64,000 nt of DNA from NCBI RefSeq assembly GCF_003337425.1, contig NZ_QPJU01000009.1, positions 62,001-126,000 on the forward strand, given 5' to 3'. The stretch is from Extensimonas vulgaris (lineage in GTDB: Bacteria; Pseudomonadota; Gammaproteobacteria; Burkholderiales; Burkholderiaceae_C). The translations under genes were made by a program, and so were the position numbers. Every line of letters begins with the position of its first letter. Position 1 is the first letter of the stretch. Shown here piece after piece: positions 49,284-59,124 of the stretch. The notes below the pieces were generated by a model. The model did no database searches, was not told where the DNA came from, and was given only the letters and a program-made list of their open reading frames with translations.

Positions 49284-50354
49284 TCATTGAGCGAACGCCT
49301 GCAAGCGCGCGGGGGCGAGCAGTGTCTCGGCCAGCAGGGCGTGAATCTCGTAGTGCGGTTCGGCTGCCGATAGATCCCGGCGGTACTCCATGAGGCGCTG
49401 CTGAAGCGCTTGCACGTTGCCGATGTGTCGGCGCTGCGCCTCGCGCTGCAGGCGCCGGTACTCCGCTTTGAACTCCCGAGTCCAGCGTTGACCAAGGTTG
49501 AGCAGACCGTCCAGGTTCTGAACCTTGACGGCATCGGCAGGTGTTGCGCTGTCGACGCGAATGCTCAGCGTGACATCGTCGTAGTGCAGCCGGATCGCTC
49601 CATTGGCATGGCGCAGATAGGGGTGGAACCAATCGGTGAACGTGCCGCCCGTGTGGACGCCCTTCTGGCCCTTGTTCTGCGTGGAGTTGCACTCCCCGCA
49701 GATGGGCAGCAGGTTGTCGGCGCACACGGCCAGCAGCGGGAACGCTGTCTTGGCCAGCCAGTGGTCCACAGCGGGGAGCACCAGAGGCCCGCCACAGAGC
49801 ACGCAGACCTCGCGCGCATCGGGGAAAGGATCGAGACGGTGCGCGGCGCGAAATTCCTGCACGAATTGGTCGTAGCGCACGCGCAGTGCTGCATTAGTCG
49901 TGGGTGCACCGTTGGCCGCGTAAGGCAGACCATTGCGTAAGCCATCTTCGTAGAACGCCACCATCAGGGCTTTGAAGGCCGCCCAGCGATCGTCCCGGCT
50001 GCCCCAGCCGTTGGGCGGATTCACCGGCAAAGTGGCGGTCGGCGTCGGGCCAAAGTGTTGTGCAAGTACGCTCACCGCCTGAATCCACTGGTGGAGCCCG
50101 GTCTTGTCGGCTGGCGGCAGGTCGGCGATGCGCCTTGCTTTGCCCAACAGCGCCTTGGTGCCGGTGCTGCCGGCCAGCAAGTGCCACAGCCAATCGCCTT
50201 CGATGGCACTGCCCATGTTCGCCCGCAAGTTCGCCTGCGTGACGGAAACGCCGGAAACCTGGAGATCACACAACCACAGCGCCAAGCGCCGCATCATCTG
50301 TTGGCAGGCGGCCAAGGCCAGCGAGCACGCCACGCGGTGGATGGGCTTAAGCAT
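49284..50354 (-). CDS. HNH endonuclease, PtuB-like partner of the ATPase
   Basis: A 356-aa protein with an HNH nuclease core: Cys184-x2-Cys187 (CVLCGG), Asp197-His198 (VDHWLAK), Asn214 and Cys219-x2-Cys222-Asn223 (CGECNSTQNKG). The four cysteines should bind structural zinc. The N-terminal ~180 residues are an unassigned helical domain. It starts 8 bp inside the end of the ATPase gene. The ATPase plus HNH pair is the gene content of Septu (PtuA/PtuB). I infer a DNA-cutting effector of anti-phage defence. Confidence 0.78.
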   Translation of the reverse strand: MLKPIHRVACSLALAACQQMMRRLALWLCDLQVSGVSVTQANLRANMGSAIEGDWLWHLLAGSTGTKALLGKARRIADLPPADKTGLHQWIQAVSVLAQHFGPTPTATLPVNPPNGWGSRDDRWAAFKALMVAFYEDGLRNGLPYAANGAPTTNAALRVRYDQFVQEFRAAHRLDPFPDAREVCVLCGGPLVLPAVDHWLAKTAFPLLAVCADNLLPICGECNSTQNKGQKGVHTGGTFTDWFHPYLRHANGAIRLHYDDVTLSIRVDSATPADAVKVQNLDGLLNLGQRWTREFKAEYRRLQREAQRRHIGNVQALQQRLMEYRRDLSAAEPHYEIHALLAETLLAPARLQAFAQ

Positions 50355-52254
50355 CGCTACCCTCCGTGCTGTCCTTCACATCGGCGGCCTTGAGGATCAG
50401 CGCGCGCAGTTCGTCCTTCAGCGTGTCCGAATGCAGGGATGGGATCACTTGCTCGATGGTGCGCAGGTCGGGCGCTTGTTGCCAGCGGTTGAGTAGGGTT
50501 TGCAGCTCGGTGCGGTAAAAGCCCGTGCCCAGGCGCCGAATCAGCGCCTGCAGGTGCCGCACATCGTCAGGTGTCGGGTTGGTCTTCTGGGCCGCGGTGA
50601 GCAAGAAGGCCTCGATGCGCTGCTGGGCCCGCGCCCCGATGCTGTCGTCGGCGCCGAACACGGTCATCATCAGCGCGCTGGGGTCGGTGGCGAAGGTGTG
50701 GTCCGGCACGCCATCGGCGGTGGAGTGGCCATCCACCTTGCGAATGAGCACCACCTCCTCGTCGAACACATCGGAAAGCACGATGGCCGAATGCGTGGCG
50801 ATCAGCACCTGGCTGGCATAGGTCCCCATGGCCGTGTCCACCACCTGCACGATCTCGCGCTTCCAGGCGTCGTTGAAATGGGTTTCGGGCTCGTCCAGCA
50901 ACAGCAGCGCGTCGTCCTGCCGGGCGAGTAGGTGGAACAAGGCCCAGCGCGCCAACACCAGCCGCTCGCCGTCGGAAAACTCGCTCAGGCGCAGCACGCC
51001 GGGGTCGCCCAGATCGCTCAGGCTGTCCTCTTCAGGCTTATCGTTGCGGCGGAGGAAGAGTTCGATGTCTTCCAACACCCCGTATCGCCACCAGCCGAGC
51101 AGGGTGCCAAAGCGCTCGAACGCCGAGTCGCGTGGCTCGCCCAGCAGCGCGTACAACGCTTGGCCTTGGGCGACGAGCCCGCCGTAGCGCTCGGTATCGC
51201 ATAGCACGGGATTCGCAGGCAACGCACCCTCGAGGTCGAAGTACAGGCTGCGCAACGCCTTGCCTGGGTGGGGCTCGGCGAGGCACTCGCCTCCCAACCG
51301 GATGGCGTCGTGCACGCGCTCGGCCAAGGCACGCGGCGCGGCCAAGGCGCGGTCCAGATTCACGCTCAGGCGCACACCGACCAGGTACTGCCAACCGGCC
51401 TTGCGGAACAGGCCCGCCAGCGCGTCATGGGCCTGACCTTGGCGGCGCGCTTCCGCCTCCTGCAAAGCCACCGCCAGCAGGGCGGCGGTCAGCATCACCG
51501 GCTCCAGCAGCAGCGGGCGGCGGAACAGGTCGGCAGATGCTGTTTCCGCCTCGGACGGGGCCACGGTGCGGGCTGCCTCGTCGCCGAACGTTCCGCCATC
51601 AATGGTGATGGTGGCCTCGTCCTCCTCCGTCCAGCCGGGTGGGCGCTCCTGGCCGGTGTCGTAGTCGGGGGCCTGCGTCACCACGTCCAATGCTTCGCCA
51701 TCTACGGGTGGCTGCCAGGCCTCGCGCCACGGGGCTATCGAGCCCGATGTGTAGGCCAGCAGCGCGCGTGGCAGCGCATCTGGCACGCTTTGCGGATAGT
51801 CGCCCCGCGCGATGCGGGGCTTGAATACGGCCAGCGTGCCCGCCGGTGTGCGCTCGACCGTTCGCAAGTAGGTGATCGCTTGTGCGAAGGCCTCGCGGTC
51901 CGTCGTGTCAGGGAAGGCCCACGCCTCGGCCTGCCACAGGGTGGTCGCGTGGGCTGCACCGGGGCAGTCGAAAATCAGCGTGCGGTGCCCCGGCTCACCC
52001 GGGCGGCCCAGCTCGTAAATCAGGTTCACCGGGCTGCCCGGCAGGCGCCCGTCGGCCAGGGCCAGGAAGCCCGCCGCCAGCGCGCGCAGCAGGTGGCTCT
52101 TGCCGCTGCCGTTCTGGCCGATGACGAAGTGAATGGCCAGCCGGGCCGCCTCGCCCTGCGGCTCGAATGCGGCCCAGGGCGCGCGCGGGCTGAAGGCCAC
52201 CGCCAGATCGGCCAGCGGTGGGTAGTGCGACAAGTGCAGATAGCGCAGCCGCAT
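50347..52254 (-). CDS. SMC/ABC-type AAA ATPase, PtuA-like
   Basis: A 635-aa ATPase of the OLD/SMC class. It has Walker A GQNGSGKS (46-53), a signature-like FSDGERLVLARW, Walker B ALLLLDEPETHFND and the H-loop IATHSAIVLSD. The ~370 residues between Walker A and the signature hold a large insertion, as in SMC-like defence ATPases. The ATG follows the hsdS stop codon with no gap. Septu PtuA is the closest described role; RecF-like or GajA-like ATPases are alternatives, but there is no TOPRIM domain. Confidence 0.8.
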   Translation of the reverse strand: MRLRYLHLSHYPPLADLAVAFSPRAPWAAFEPQGEAARLAIHFVIGQNGSGKSHLLRALAAGFLALADGRLPGSPVNLIYELGRPGEPGHRTLIFDCPGAAHATTLWQAEAWAFPDTTDREAFAQAITYLRTVERTPAGTLAVFKPRIARGDYPQSVPDALPRALLAYTSGSIAPWREAWQPPVDGEALDVVTQAPDYDTGQERPPGWTEEDEATITIDGGTFGDEAARTVAPSEAETASADLFRRPLLLEPVMLTAALLAVALQEAEARRQGQAHDALAGLFRKAGWQYLVGVRLSVNLDRALAAPRALAERVHDAIRLGGECLAEPHPGKALRSLYFDLEGALPANPVLCDTERYGGLVAQGQALYALLGEPRDSAFERFGTLLGWWRYGVLEDIELFLRRNDKPEEDSLSDLGDPGVLRLSEFSDGERLVLARWALFHLLARQDDALLLLDEPETHFNDAWKREIVQVVDTAMGTYASQVLIATHSAIVLSDVFDEEVVLIRKVDGHSTADGVPDHTFATDPSALMMTVFGADDSIGARAQQRIEAFLLTAAQKTNPTPDDVRHLQALIRRLGTGFYRTELQTLLNRWQQAPDLRTIEQVIPSLHSDTLKDELRALILKAADVKDSTEGSDA

Positions 52255-54018
52255 TCAATGCGCCTCCGGCGCCCGGCGGCGTTCGAGCTCGCGCGCGAGC
52301 CGCTCGGCATCGGCCAGCGCCGTGTCTTCCTCGGCGCGGGTGCCGTCCTCGGCTTCGCGCAAGGGGCGGAAGGCCGTGAGGTACTCAGTGCGGCCGGTGT
52401 TGGGGTCGAGGCGCGGCAGGCTCATCTTGCGGATCAGGCCCATCGCGGCCAGTTGCTCCAGCGCGCGCCGCACCTCCTCGCGCCCGGCCGCGAAGCCCTC
52501 CAAGCGCCAGGCGGTCTGCGGGCTGGTGCAGAACTCCTCGAACGCCGCCGGGTCGTCGGCCAGCACCGCGCCACGCCACTCGAAGCGCAGCGTGTTCCAC
52601 ACTTCGTGCTGGAAGCTGGAAAGCTGCTCGATCAGCGCCTGCCGGCGTGGGCGGGCCAGGTCGGTGCGGCGCTCGGCGGGGGCGTGTTCGGTGAACTGCA
52701 CTGTTACCTTGGGTGCAGGTACGCCAAGCCGCGTATCGCGCTCGCGGGCCGCTTCTGTCAGGGCTTGCGCGTGCTGCTCGCGCCACGCGGCGGTGAGGCG
52801 GCCGGAGAGGGCTTCGGTGATCAGGGCGGATTGCAGGCGCGTTCCCTGATCAATAGCATCGGCAAAAACTCGGCCGTCAACTTGACGCAGTAGATCGACA
52901 ATGTGTTGTTGTTCGGCCAGTGGTGGCAAGAGGACTTTGAATTTCATTAACGTGGGCACATCAATCGCTGCTTGGCTGACCCAACGTTTGGCGCGGTTGC
53001 GTGCGTAGCCTGCTGCCCACAGGAAGTGCAAATAGGTCGCGAGGAATTCAGGTAATAGCAGGTTCTGCCGCACCCGAATGCGCGTCATGTGATTGGAATA
53101 AACAAAAACGCCGTCGATCTGATCAAAGATCGCCGTCTTGCCAACCCACTCTTCACTATTGGTGTTGTTGAAGATCACGTCACCTGGCAATAGGCGATAA
53201 CGTTCGAAGTCGCCCTCGGCCACCCTTACATGCTTGATACCGTGAAGACTAATCCGCCCCTCCGGCGTCACGTTGTGGGTGCGAATCTGCGGTGTGCTGC
53301 CTTCATCTTCCTCGCCGGGGCGCTGCGCAAATCCCGGTTGCACCGACTCGATTACCTCGGAGAGCAAAAGCTCTCGCCATTTTTGCGATTCATCGTTTTT
53401 ACGCCAAGTCGGGGTGAGCTTGCGGCTCAAGGCGGAAGCCACCAAAGCCTGACGCAATTTCTCGGCTCGATCTGCAGCATCTTGAAAGCGACGAAGGTCC
53501 GCCTCCCGCAGCACCTCGACGATGCGCTGTTGTTCGGGGAGTGGGGGGAGCGGAAGCTTGAACTTCAGTAGCGTCGGCACGTCGATAGCTGCCTGACTGA
53601 CCCAACGCTTGGCGCGATTCCGGGCATAGCCTGCCGACCAAAGGAAGTGCAGATATGTCGCCAGAAATTCGGGAAGTAGCAGCTCTCGCCGGACTCGGAT
53701 TCGGGTCATGTGGTTGGAATATACGAAGACTCCAGCGTCCTGATCGAAGACTGCCGTCTTGCCCACCCACTCTTCGCTGTTTGTGTTGTTGAAAACGACG
53801 TCGCCAGATATCAGGCGATAGCGCTCAAGATCGCCTTCGGCCACCGTCACATGCTTAATGCCTTCGAGGGTGATGCGCCCATCTGGCGATACGTTGTGCG
53901 TGCGAATCTGTGGCGTGCTTCCTTCGTCCTCTTCGCCTGGGCGCTGCGCGAAACCAGGCTGCGCAGACTCAATGACGTCGGACAGAAGAACCTCCCGCCA
54001 CCCTTGCGGCCATTTCAT
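52255..54018 (-). CDS. hsdS: type I restriction specificity subunit with duplicated TRDs
   Basis: A 587-aa HsdS, longer than the usual 400-450. Residues ~7-174 and ~214-381 are two near-identical target-recognition halves, with about 26 differences in 168 aligned positions by my count; each ends in the conserved PPLxEQQxIV helix start. Normally the two TRDs differ and read different half-sites. After ~420 there is an extra ~165-residue domain (VWNTLRFEWRGAVL; GLIRKMSLPRLDPNTGRTEY) that looks like a winged helix. ATGA overlaps hsdM. Confidence 0.92.
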   Translation of the reverse strand: MKWPQGWREVLLSDVIESAQPGFAQRPGEEDEGSTPQIRTHNVSPDGRITLEGIKHVTVAEGDLERYRLISGDVVFNNTNSEEWVGKTAVFDQDAGVFVYSNHMTRIRVRRELLLPEFLATYLHFLWSAGYARNRAKRWVSQAAIDVPTLLKFKLPLPPLPEQQRIVEVLREADLRRFQDAADRAEKLRQALVASALSRKLTPTWRKNDESQKWRELLLSEVIESVQPGFAQRPGEEDEGSTPQIRTHNVTPEGRISLHGIKHVRVAEGDFERYRLLPGDVIFNNTNSEEWVGKTAIFDQIDGVFVYSNHMTRIRVRQNLLLPEFLATYLHFLWAAGYARNRAKRWVSQAAIDVPTLMKFKVLLPPLAEQQHIVDLLRQVDGRVFADAIDQGTRLQSALITEALSGRLTAAWREQHAQALTEAARERDTRLGVPAPKVTVQFTEHAPAERRTDLARPRRQALIEQLSSFQHEVWNTLRFEWRGAVLADDPAAFEEFCTSPQTAWRLEGFAAGREEVRRALEQLAAMGLIRKMSLPRLDPNTGRTEYLTAFRPLREAEDGTRAEEDTALADAERLARELERRRAPEAH

Positions 54019-56381
54019 GCCCGGCCCTCCACCATGGCCTGCAGGCGGTCCAGACCTTCGAGGATGCCGCGTTCGAGCTGGCGCAGCTCATCGATCAGCG
54101 CGGTGACCGACACCTCGCTGTCCATCGCCGCGAAGTCGAAAGGCTTGTACTGGCCGGCCGAGAGGTTCCAGTCGCGCGTTTCGATGCAGTCGGGGTCGAG
54201 CAGCGCGGCGTTCAGCGTGTCGCCGTCGTAGAGCATGGGCTGCTTCTCAGCCACGTACTCGGGTCGCACTTGGCCGGTGGCGTCGTGGGAACCTCGCAGC
54301 GTGCCGTCAGCCGAGCGCCAATCGGGGTCGGGCGCCCAGGCGCGCAGCGGCACGGCCCAGCACTTGCGCGCGGTGGCCGGGCGGGCTTGGTCGATGGCGG
54401 GGCTGCGCAGCCACAGGTCGTAGCCGTCCACCTTGGCCACTTCGCGGGCTAAGGGCCGCAGCGCTTCGACCAGGTCGGCCACGGCCTTGCCCTGCGGCTG
54501 CTCGGGCACCTGGTCGCGGGCGGCGGCAGTGAGCTGCTTCCACAGCGCGAGCGCCGGGCCCTCATCTTCAAAGCAGCACTGCAGTTCGCGCACCGCGCGG
54601 TTCCACTCGGTGGTCGCTGTCTTGGCCTCGGCGTGGGCGAAGTGGCGGTTGGCGAGTTCGGCCAGTAGGGGCGCGACGTGCTCGCGCACGCGGGTTTCGG
54701 CCTCTTGCGGGTCGAGCGTGGTTTCGCCCTCGCGCAGCAGCTCGGGGAAGAGTTCATGGATGGCCCAGGTCTTGCCGTCGAAGCCCGGGGTGGCGCCTGG
54801 GTCGTCAGCAAAGGCGAAGCCCGCCGGGGTGAGTTGGCCGCTGGCATCGCGCAGGCTGGCCTGGCGCCAGCGCTCGCGCCAGTAGCGCGGCTGGTGGTAG
54901 GTGACCTCGCCCTCGGTCGCGGCCCGGCCCTCCTGGAGCCAGCGGCGAAACTGGACGAGTGCGTCCCACAGGTCGTTGTCCTGCCCTGGGCGCGGGGTGC
55001 GCTTGGCGTCGAGGCTGAAGCCGTCGGCGGCCACCTCGTAGAACCACACATACTCTGTGCGGGGAGCGTTTTTCTCGAAGCCGGTCTTGGCTGTACGCGG
55101 GGTTTCCTTGCGGAAAACGAGGATCGAGGTCTTGACGCCGGTGTAGGGCTGGAACACGCCGCCCGGCAGCGAGATGACGGCCTCCACGCAGTGCTCGGTA
55201 AGCAGTTCGCGGCGCAGCTTGGTGTGGGCGTCGGTGTTGCCGAACAGTACGCCCTCGGGAACGATGACGGCGCAGCGCCCGCCCACCTGCAAAAGATCGA
55301 GCATCAGCCAGACGAAGAGCAGTTCACTCTTGTTGGTGAGCACTTCGTCCTTCTTCTTGCCCTTGGTGCCGGCGCGCGGGAACAGCAGGCTGTCGCGTTC
55401 CAGGTCGGCGGTGTCCACGGTGCCGGTGAAGGGCGGATTGGCCAGCACGTAGCGGTAGCTTTCGCTGGCCAGCAGGGGCGCCAGTTCGGGCTTGCCTTCG
55501 CGCTTGGAGAGGGAATCGCCCTGCATCAGCCGAGGGTTGTGGATGTGGTGCAACACCAGGTTCATCCAGCCGATGCGGGCCATGGTGCGGTCGTTGTCGA
55601 TGCCGACGAAGCAGGCGCCGTCTTCGATGCGGGCCCGCTCGTCGTCGCTGGCCTGCACCAGGTCGAGCCGGTGCGGGGCGCCGTCCCATTCGAGGCGGAT
55701 GTTCTCGGGCGTGGAGCACTGGCGGCGCAGGTACTGCTGGGCGCTGAACAAAAAACCGCCGGTGCCGGCGGCCGGGTCGATGAGCCGCTCGCCCGGCCGG
55801 GGGTCGAGCAGTTCAACCATGAAGCGAATCAGATGCCGAGGGGTGCGGAACTGACCATTTTTGCCGGCAGTGGCTACCTCCGAGAGCAGGTACTCAAAGG
55901 TGTCGCCCATTAGGTCCTGCGCGGCGCTGCCGTCACCCGCCTGGGCGAACAGCTTGTCGATGAGGTCGATGGCGTCGTGCAGTACCTGCCCCTTGTTCGG
56001 GTCGAGCTGAAAGTAGGCATCGGCCATGCGGCCGTTGAGGCCGGCAAGCTCGGTGCCTTCCTCATGGTCAGACAGACGCCGGTCCAGCGTGCGCAGCCAG
56101 GGGAAGACGACTTCGATCAGGTGCTTGGTGTCGGTGCTTTGTTGGCCGATGTAGCTCCAGCGGCAGGTGTTGCCGTCGAGCCGCGCTGCGTCTTCCGGTA
56201 ACCGGCGTTCATAGACCGACGGCTTGCCGGTGCTGACGCGGTCCCGGTCCAGGTCCTCCAACCTCTTGAGGAAGAGCAAGTAGGTGATCTGCTCCACGGC
56301 CACCAGCGGATTGGTGAGGCCGGCGGACCAGAAGCGATCCCAGAGCTTGTCGACGTTCTTACGCAAATGGGGAGCGAGCAT
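54015..56381 (-). CDS. hsdM: type I restriction-modification methyltransferase subunit
   Basis: N6-adenine methyltransferase subunit, 788 aa (longer than the usual ~500-550). The N-terminal HsdM domain is followed by FRTPRHLIRFMVELL, the SAM motif DPAAGTGG (202-209) and the catalytic NPPF (315-318). The extra C-terminal ~270 residues end in a helical segment (LIDELRQLERGILEGLDRL) that could contact HsdS. It follows hsdR by ~20 bp. Confidence 0.94.
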   Translation of the reverse strand: MLAPHLRKNVDKLWDRFWSAGLTNPLVAVEQITYLLFLKRLEDLDRDRVSTGKPSVYERRLPEDAARLDGNTCRWSYIGQQSTDTKHLIEVVFPWLRTLDRRLSDHEEGTELAGLNGRMADAYFQLDPNKGQVLHDAIDLIDKLFAQAGDGSAAQDLMGDTFEYLLSEVATAGKNGQFRTPRHLIRFMVELLDPRPGERLIDPAAGTGGFLFSAQQYLRRQCSTPENIRLEWDGAPHRLDLVQASDDERARIEDGACFVGIDNDRTMARIGWMNLVLHHIHNPRLMQGDSLSKREGKPELAPLLASESYRYVLANPPFTGTVDTADLERDSLLFPRAGTKGKKKDEVLTNKSELLFVWLMLDLLQVGGRCAVIVPEGVLFGNTDAHTKLRRELLTEHCVEAVISLPGGVFQPYTGVKTSILVFRKETPRTAKTGFEKNAPRTEYVWFYEVAADGFSLDAKRTPRPGQDNDLWDALVQFRRWLQEGRAATEGEVTYHQPRYWRERWRQASLRDASGQLTPAGFAFADDPGATPGFDGKTWAIHELFPELLREGETTLDPQEAETRVREHVAPLLAELANRHFAHAEAKTATTEWNRAVRELQCCFEDEGPALALWKQLTAAARDQVPEQPQGKAVADLVEALRPLAREVAKVDGYDLWLRSPAIDQARPATARKCWAVPLRAWAPDPDWRSADGTLRGSHDATGQVRPEYVAEKQPMLYDGDTLNAALLDPDCIETRDWNLSAGQYKPFDFAAMDSEVSVTALIDELRQLERGILEGLDRLQAMVEGRA

Positions 56382-56400
56382 GAGGTGTCCTTGTATGTGT

Positions 56401-59124
56401 TCAGGCGGCGCGCTCGTCGAGTTTTTCGGCGAGGGCGATCAATTCGTAGATGTCTTGCGGCGCAAACAAGGATTCCACCTTGCCGACATGGGCCAAGGGC
56501 GGTTGCGATAGCGCCGCACGGGTGATGCGGCCATGGCGCAGCACCGCGGCTTTCACCGCACGCAGAAAGGCGAGCTGGTTGGCGCGCAGGCGCGGATGGG
56601 CGGCAATGAAGGCATCGAAGGCTTGCTGCACGCGTGCCTCGCGGTCGGGCAGGCGAGAGTCCTGCCGTAGGATGTGGCGCAACAGTTCCAGCAGCGAGGC
56701 CTGGGGGGCGTCGAAGGCTTGCCTCAGGGTGTCGGCGGTGACGAACAGATCGGCCTGGTTGAGTGTGGCCGCCACGGCATCGAGCTCGACGTCGCTAACC
56801 GGTTCGCCGCGTTTGAGCTTGGCTAGCACCGGGTGGTCATCGGCCAGGCGGCGCACCCAGGCCTCGACCTGTTCGCGGTAGCTCTCGGCAAAGGCGCCTT
56901 CTCCGGTGGGTCCGTAGATGATCCAATGACGCTGGGCAATGCGGTCGGGCAGGTTGATTTCGATGGGCTGGCTGCTCTCGCGTACCCGAAAGCGCATCAG
57001 CGGCGCGAAGCGGTCTTGCAGATCGTCCAGCCGCGTGAGGTCCAGGTGCTGCCAGAAGCCGGGCGAGAGGGCAAAGGCCAAGGCCTCGCGTTGGGCGCGC
57101 ACTTCCGGGATGGCCTCTGGCAGACGGCGCAAGGCGTCCTGAATGCGGACCTTGAGCCGTTCCCCTTGTTCGGCATCGCCTTGCAGCAGCGCCAATGCGG
57201 CGTGTTCACACCACAGGCGCCACTGCAGTTCATCCAGGCTTTGGCCCGGCACTAGGCGCAGCAACGGCGCCAGGGCGTGCGACAGGCGTTCGATGGTGGG
57301 CGCATCGGGTAGCGGCCAGGCCTGAGCGAGTTGGTCCAGCACTTCCACATGCGGCCGCACATCGATGCTTTGGCGCGGCAGGGCGGCCAGCATGGCTTGC
57401 AGGCGGCGCACTGTGGTGTCAGTCGGCCGCGCTTGCGCCACTTCGAGTTGCCAGCGGTCGAGCCGATCGCGGAACAGGCGCACGGGCAAGGGCTCGCTGG
57501 GCCGATCGATTTCGCCGGCGGGATTGAGCTGGAAATAGGCGAAGTTCTTCCAGTGATCGATGATCAGAAAGTCGCGCTTGGTTTCGCCGGTTCTCAGGTC
57601 GGTATGAAGCCGCGTACCGCGGCCGATCATTTGCCAGAACTTGACCCTGGAAAACACTGGCTTGGCAAACACGAGGTTCTGGATCGCCGGCACATCGACG
57701 CCGGTGTCGAGCATGTCCACCGAAATGGCTACGCGAGGCATGACTTTGAACTTGAAGTCGTCGAGCAAGGCGTCGGCACGCTCCATGTGGCTGTCGATGA
57801 TCTCCGCCAGGCCCTGCCGTTGCAGTTCTGGGTACAGGCGGTTGAAGCTCTCGTAGAGCCGCTTAGCGTGCGCATGGCTGACCGCGAAGACGATGGTCTT
57901 GTGCGGAAGGCCTTGGGCGTCCTTGCGGCAGCGGGCCATGAACTCGCGGACGATGGCGTCGTTGGTGCCTTGGTTGACGACGGACTTTTCGAGGTCGGTG
58001 CCTTCGAAATCCAACTCCTCGAGATCGACGCCCTGGTCACGCGCCATCTGCTGCAGCGGCTCGGGCAGGCTGTCACCCTGAATGCCCTGGATCTGGAACT
58101 GGGTCTGGGCATCAAGCACGCGGTAGTTGACGAGGTTGCCATCCGCCACGGCCTGCTCATAGCTGTACAAGTAGGTCGGCACACCGTCGTCGCAGCTGAA
58201 AAGCTGGAACGTGTTGTGGTCGATGTAGTCGGTCGGGGTGGCGGTTAGGCCCAGCACCAAAGCGTCGAAATGATCGAACAACACCTTGTAGCGCTGGTAG
58301 ATGGAGCGGTGGCTCTCGTCGGCAATGATCAGGTCGTAATGCCCAACCGACATCCGCTCGTACACCTGCATCATGCTGGGGTAGGTGGCGAAATGGATGC
58401 GTGCCGACGGGGCTTCACCGCTCTCGATCCGGGCCAGGCTCTCATTCGGCAGGTGGTTCTTGAACTCGGTCATGGCCTGACGCACCAGCTCGCGTCGGTC
58501 GGCCAGAAACAGCACTCGCTGCACCCGTTTGGCACGCAGCAGCAGATCGACCAGGGCAATGGTGGTGCGTGTCTTGCCGGTGCCGGTGGCCATGACCAGC
58601 AGGAAGCGACGCTTTCCGGCTTGGATACCCTCTGCCACGCGCCGAATGGCTTCGACCTGATAGTCACGCCCTGCAATGCGTGAATCGATGGTCACGGCAT
58701 CCGGTGGTTGCGCAAAACGCCGCTGGTGAAGCAGCCTTTCGAGATCCTCGGGGGTATGGAAACCGGTCACTTTGCGCGGCGGGTAGCGATCGCGATCCCA
58801 GAATTGAATGTCGCGGCCGTTGGTCAGGTAAATGAACGGATCTATACCCGTCTTGGCCCGAATGGCATCCGCATACTCCTCAGCTTGGCGTTTCCCTGCC
58901 AACTCGTCACGCGCGCTGCGTTTGGCCTCGACCACGGCGATGGGCCTCTGTGAGGTATCGAGCAACACGTAGTCGGCGAATCCGACGCCTTCATAGTCAG
59001 GCATCGGTTCTGAGATGCGAAGCAGTACCTCTTCCAGAAGGTTCCGACGATGGCCGGACCAGCCCGCGCGGGCCAAGTCGGAGTCAATACGCTGCTGCCG
59101 TGTTTGCGCCTCTGTCTCCGTCAT
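56401..59124 (-). CDS. hsdR: type I restriction endonuclease subunit (EcoEI-like)
   Basis: Motor and nuclease subunit, 907 aa, of the shorter EcoEI type. The N-terminal nuclease is seen as Asp51 and Glu66-x-Lys68 (VVEAKRS). The helicase has Walker A ATGTGKT (179-185), DESH (269-272), TATP (294-297) and QMIGRGTRLH. The C-terminus matches the EcoEI_R_C type. The start overlaps the stop of the small HTH gene as ATGA. Confidence 0.95.
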   Translation of the reverse strand: MTETEAQTRQQRIDSDLARAGWSGHRRNLLEEVLLRISEPMPDYEGVGFADYVLLDTSQRPIAVVEAKRSARDELAGKRQAEEYADAIRAKTGIDPFIYLTNGRDIQFWDRDRYPPRKVTGFHTPEDLERLLHQRRFAQPPDAVTIDSRIAGRDYQVEAIRRVAEGIQAGKRRFLLVMATGTGKTRTTIALVDLLLRAKRVQRVLFLADRRELVRQAMTEFKNHLPNESLARIESGEAPSARIHFATYPSMMQVYERMSVGHYDLIIADESHRSIYQRYKVLFDHFDALVLGLTATPTDYIDHNTFQLFSCDDGVPTYLYSYEQAVADGNLVNYRVLDAQTQFQIQGIQGDSLPEPLQQMARDQGVDLEELDFEGTDLEKSVVNQGTNDAIVREFMARCRKDAQGLPHKTIVFAVSHAHAKRLYESFNRLYPELQRQGLAEIIDSHMERADALLDDFKFKVMPRVAISVDMLDTGVDVPAIQNLVFAKPVFSRVKFWQMIGRGTRLHTDLRTGETKRDFLIIDHWKNFAYFQLNPAGEIDRPSEPLPVRLFRDRLDRWQLEVAQARPTDTTVRRLQAMLAALPRQSIDVRPHVEVLDQLAQAWPLPDAPTIERLSHALAPLLRLVPGQSLDELQWRLWCEHAALALLQGDAEQGERLKVRIQDALRRLPEAIPEVRAQREALAFALSPGFWQHLDLTRLDDLQDRFAPLMRFRVRESSQPIEINLPDRIAQRHWIIYGPTGEGAFAESYREQVEAWVRRLADDHPVLAKLKRGEPVSDVELDAVAATLNQADLFVTADTLRQAFDAPQASLLELLRHILRQDSRLPDREARVQQAFDAFIAAHPRLRANQLAFLRAVKAAVLRHGRITRAALSQPPLAHVGKVESLFAPQDIYELIALAEKLDERAA

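Noticed and set aside
51268-52893. 541-codon plus-strand frame across the ATPase and hsdS
   Set aside because: Antisense shadow; the minus strand has intact Walker and TRD motifs.
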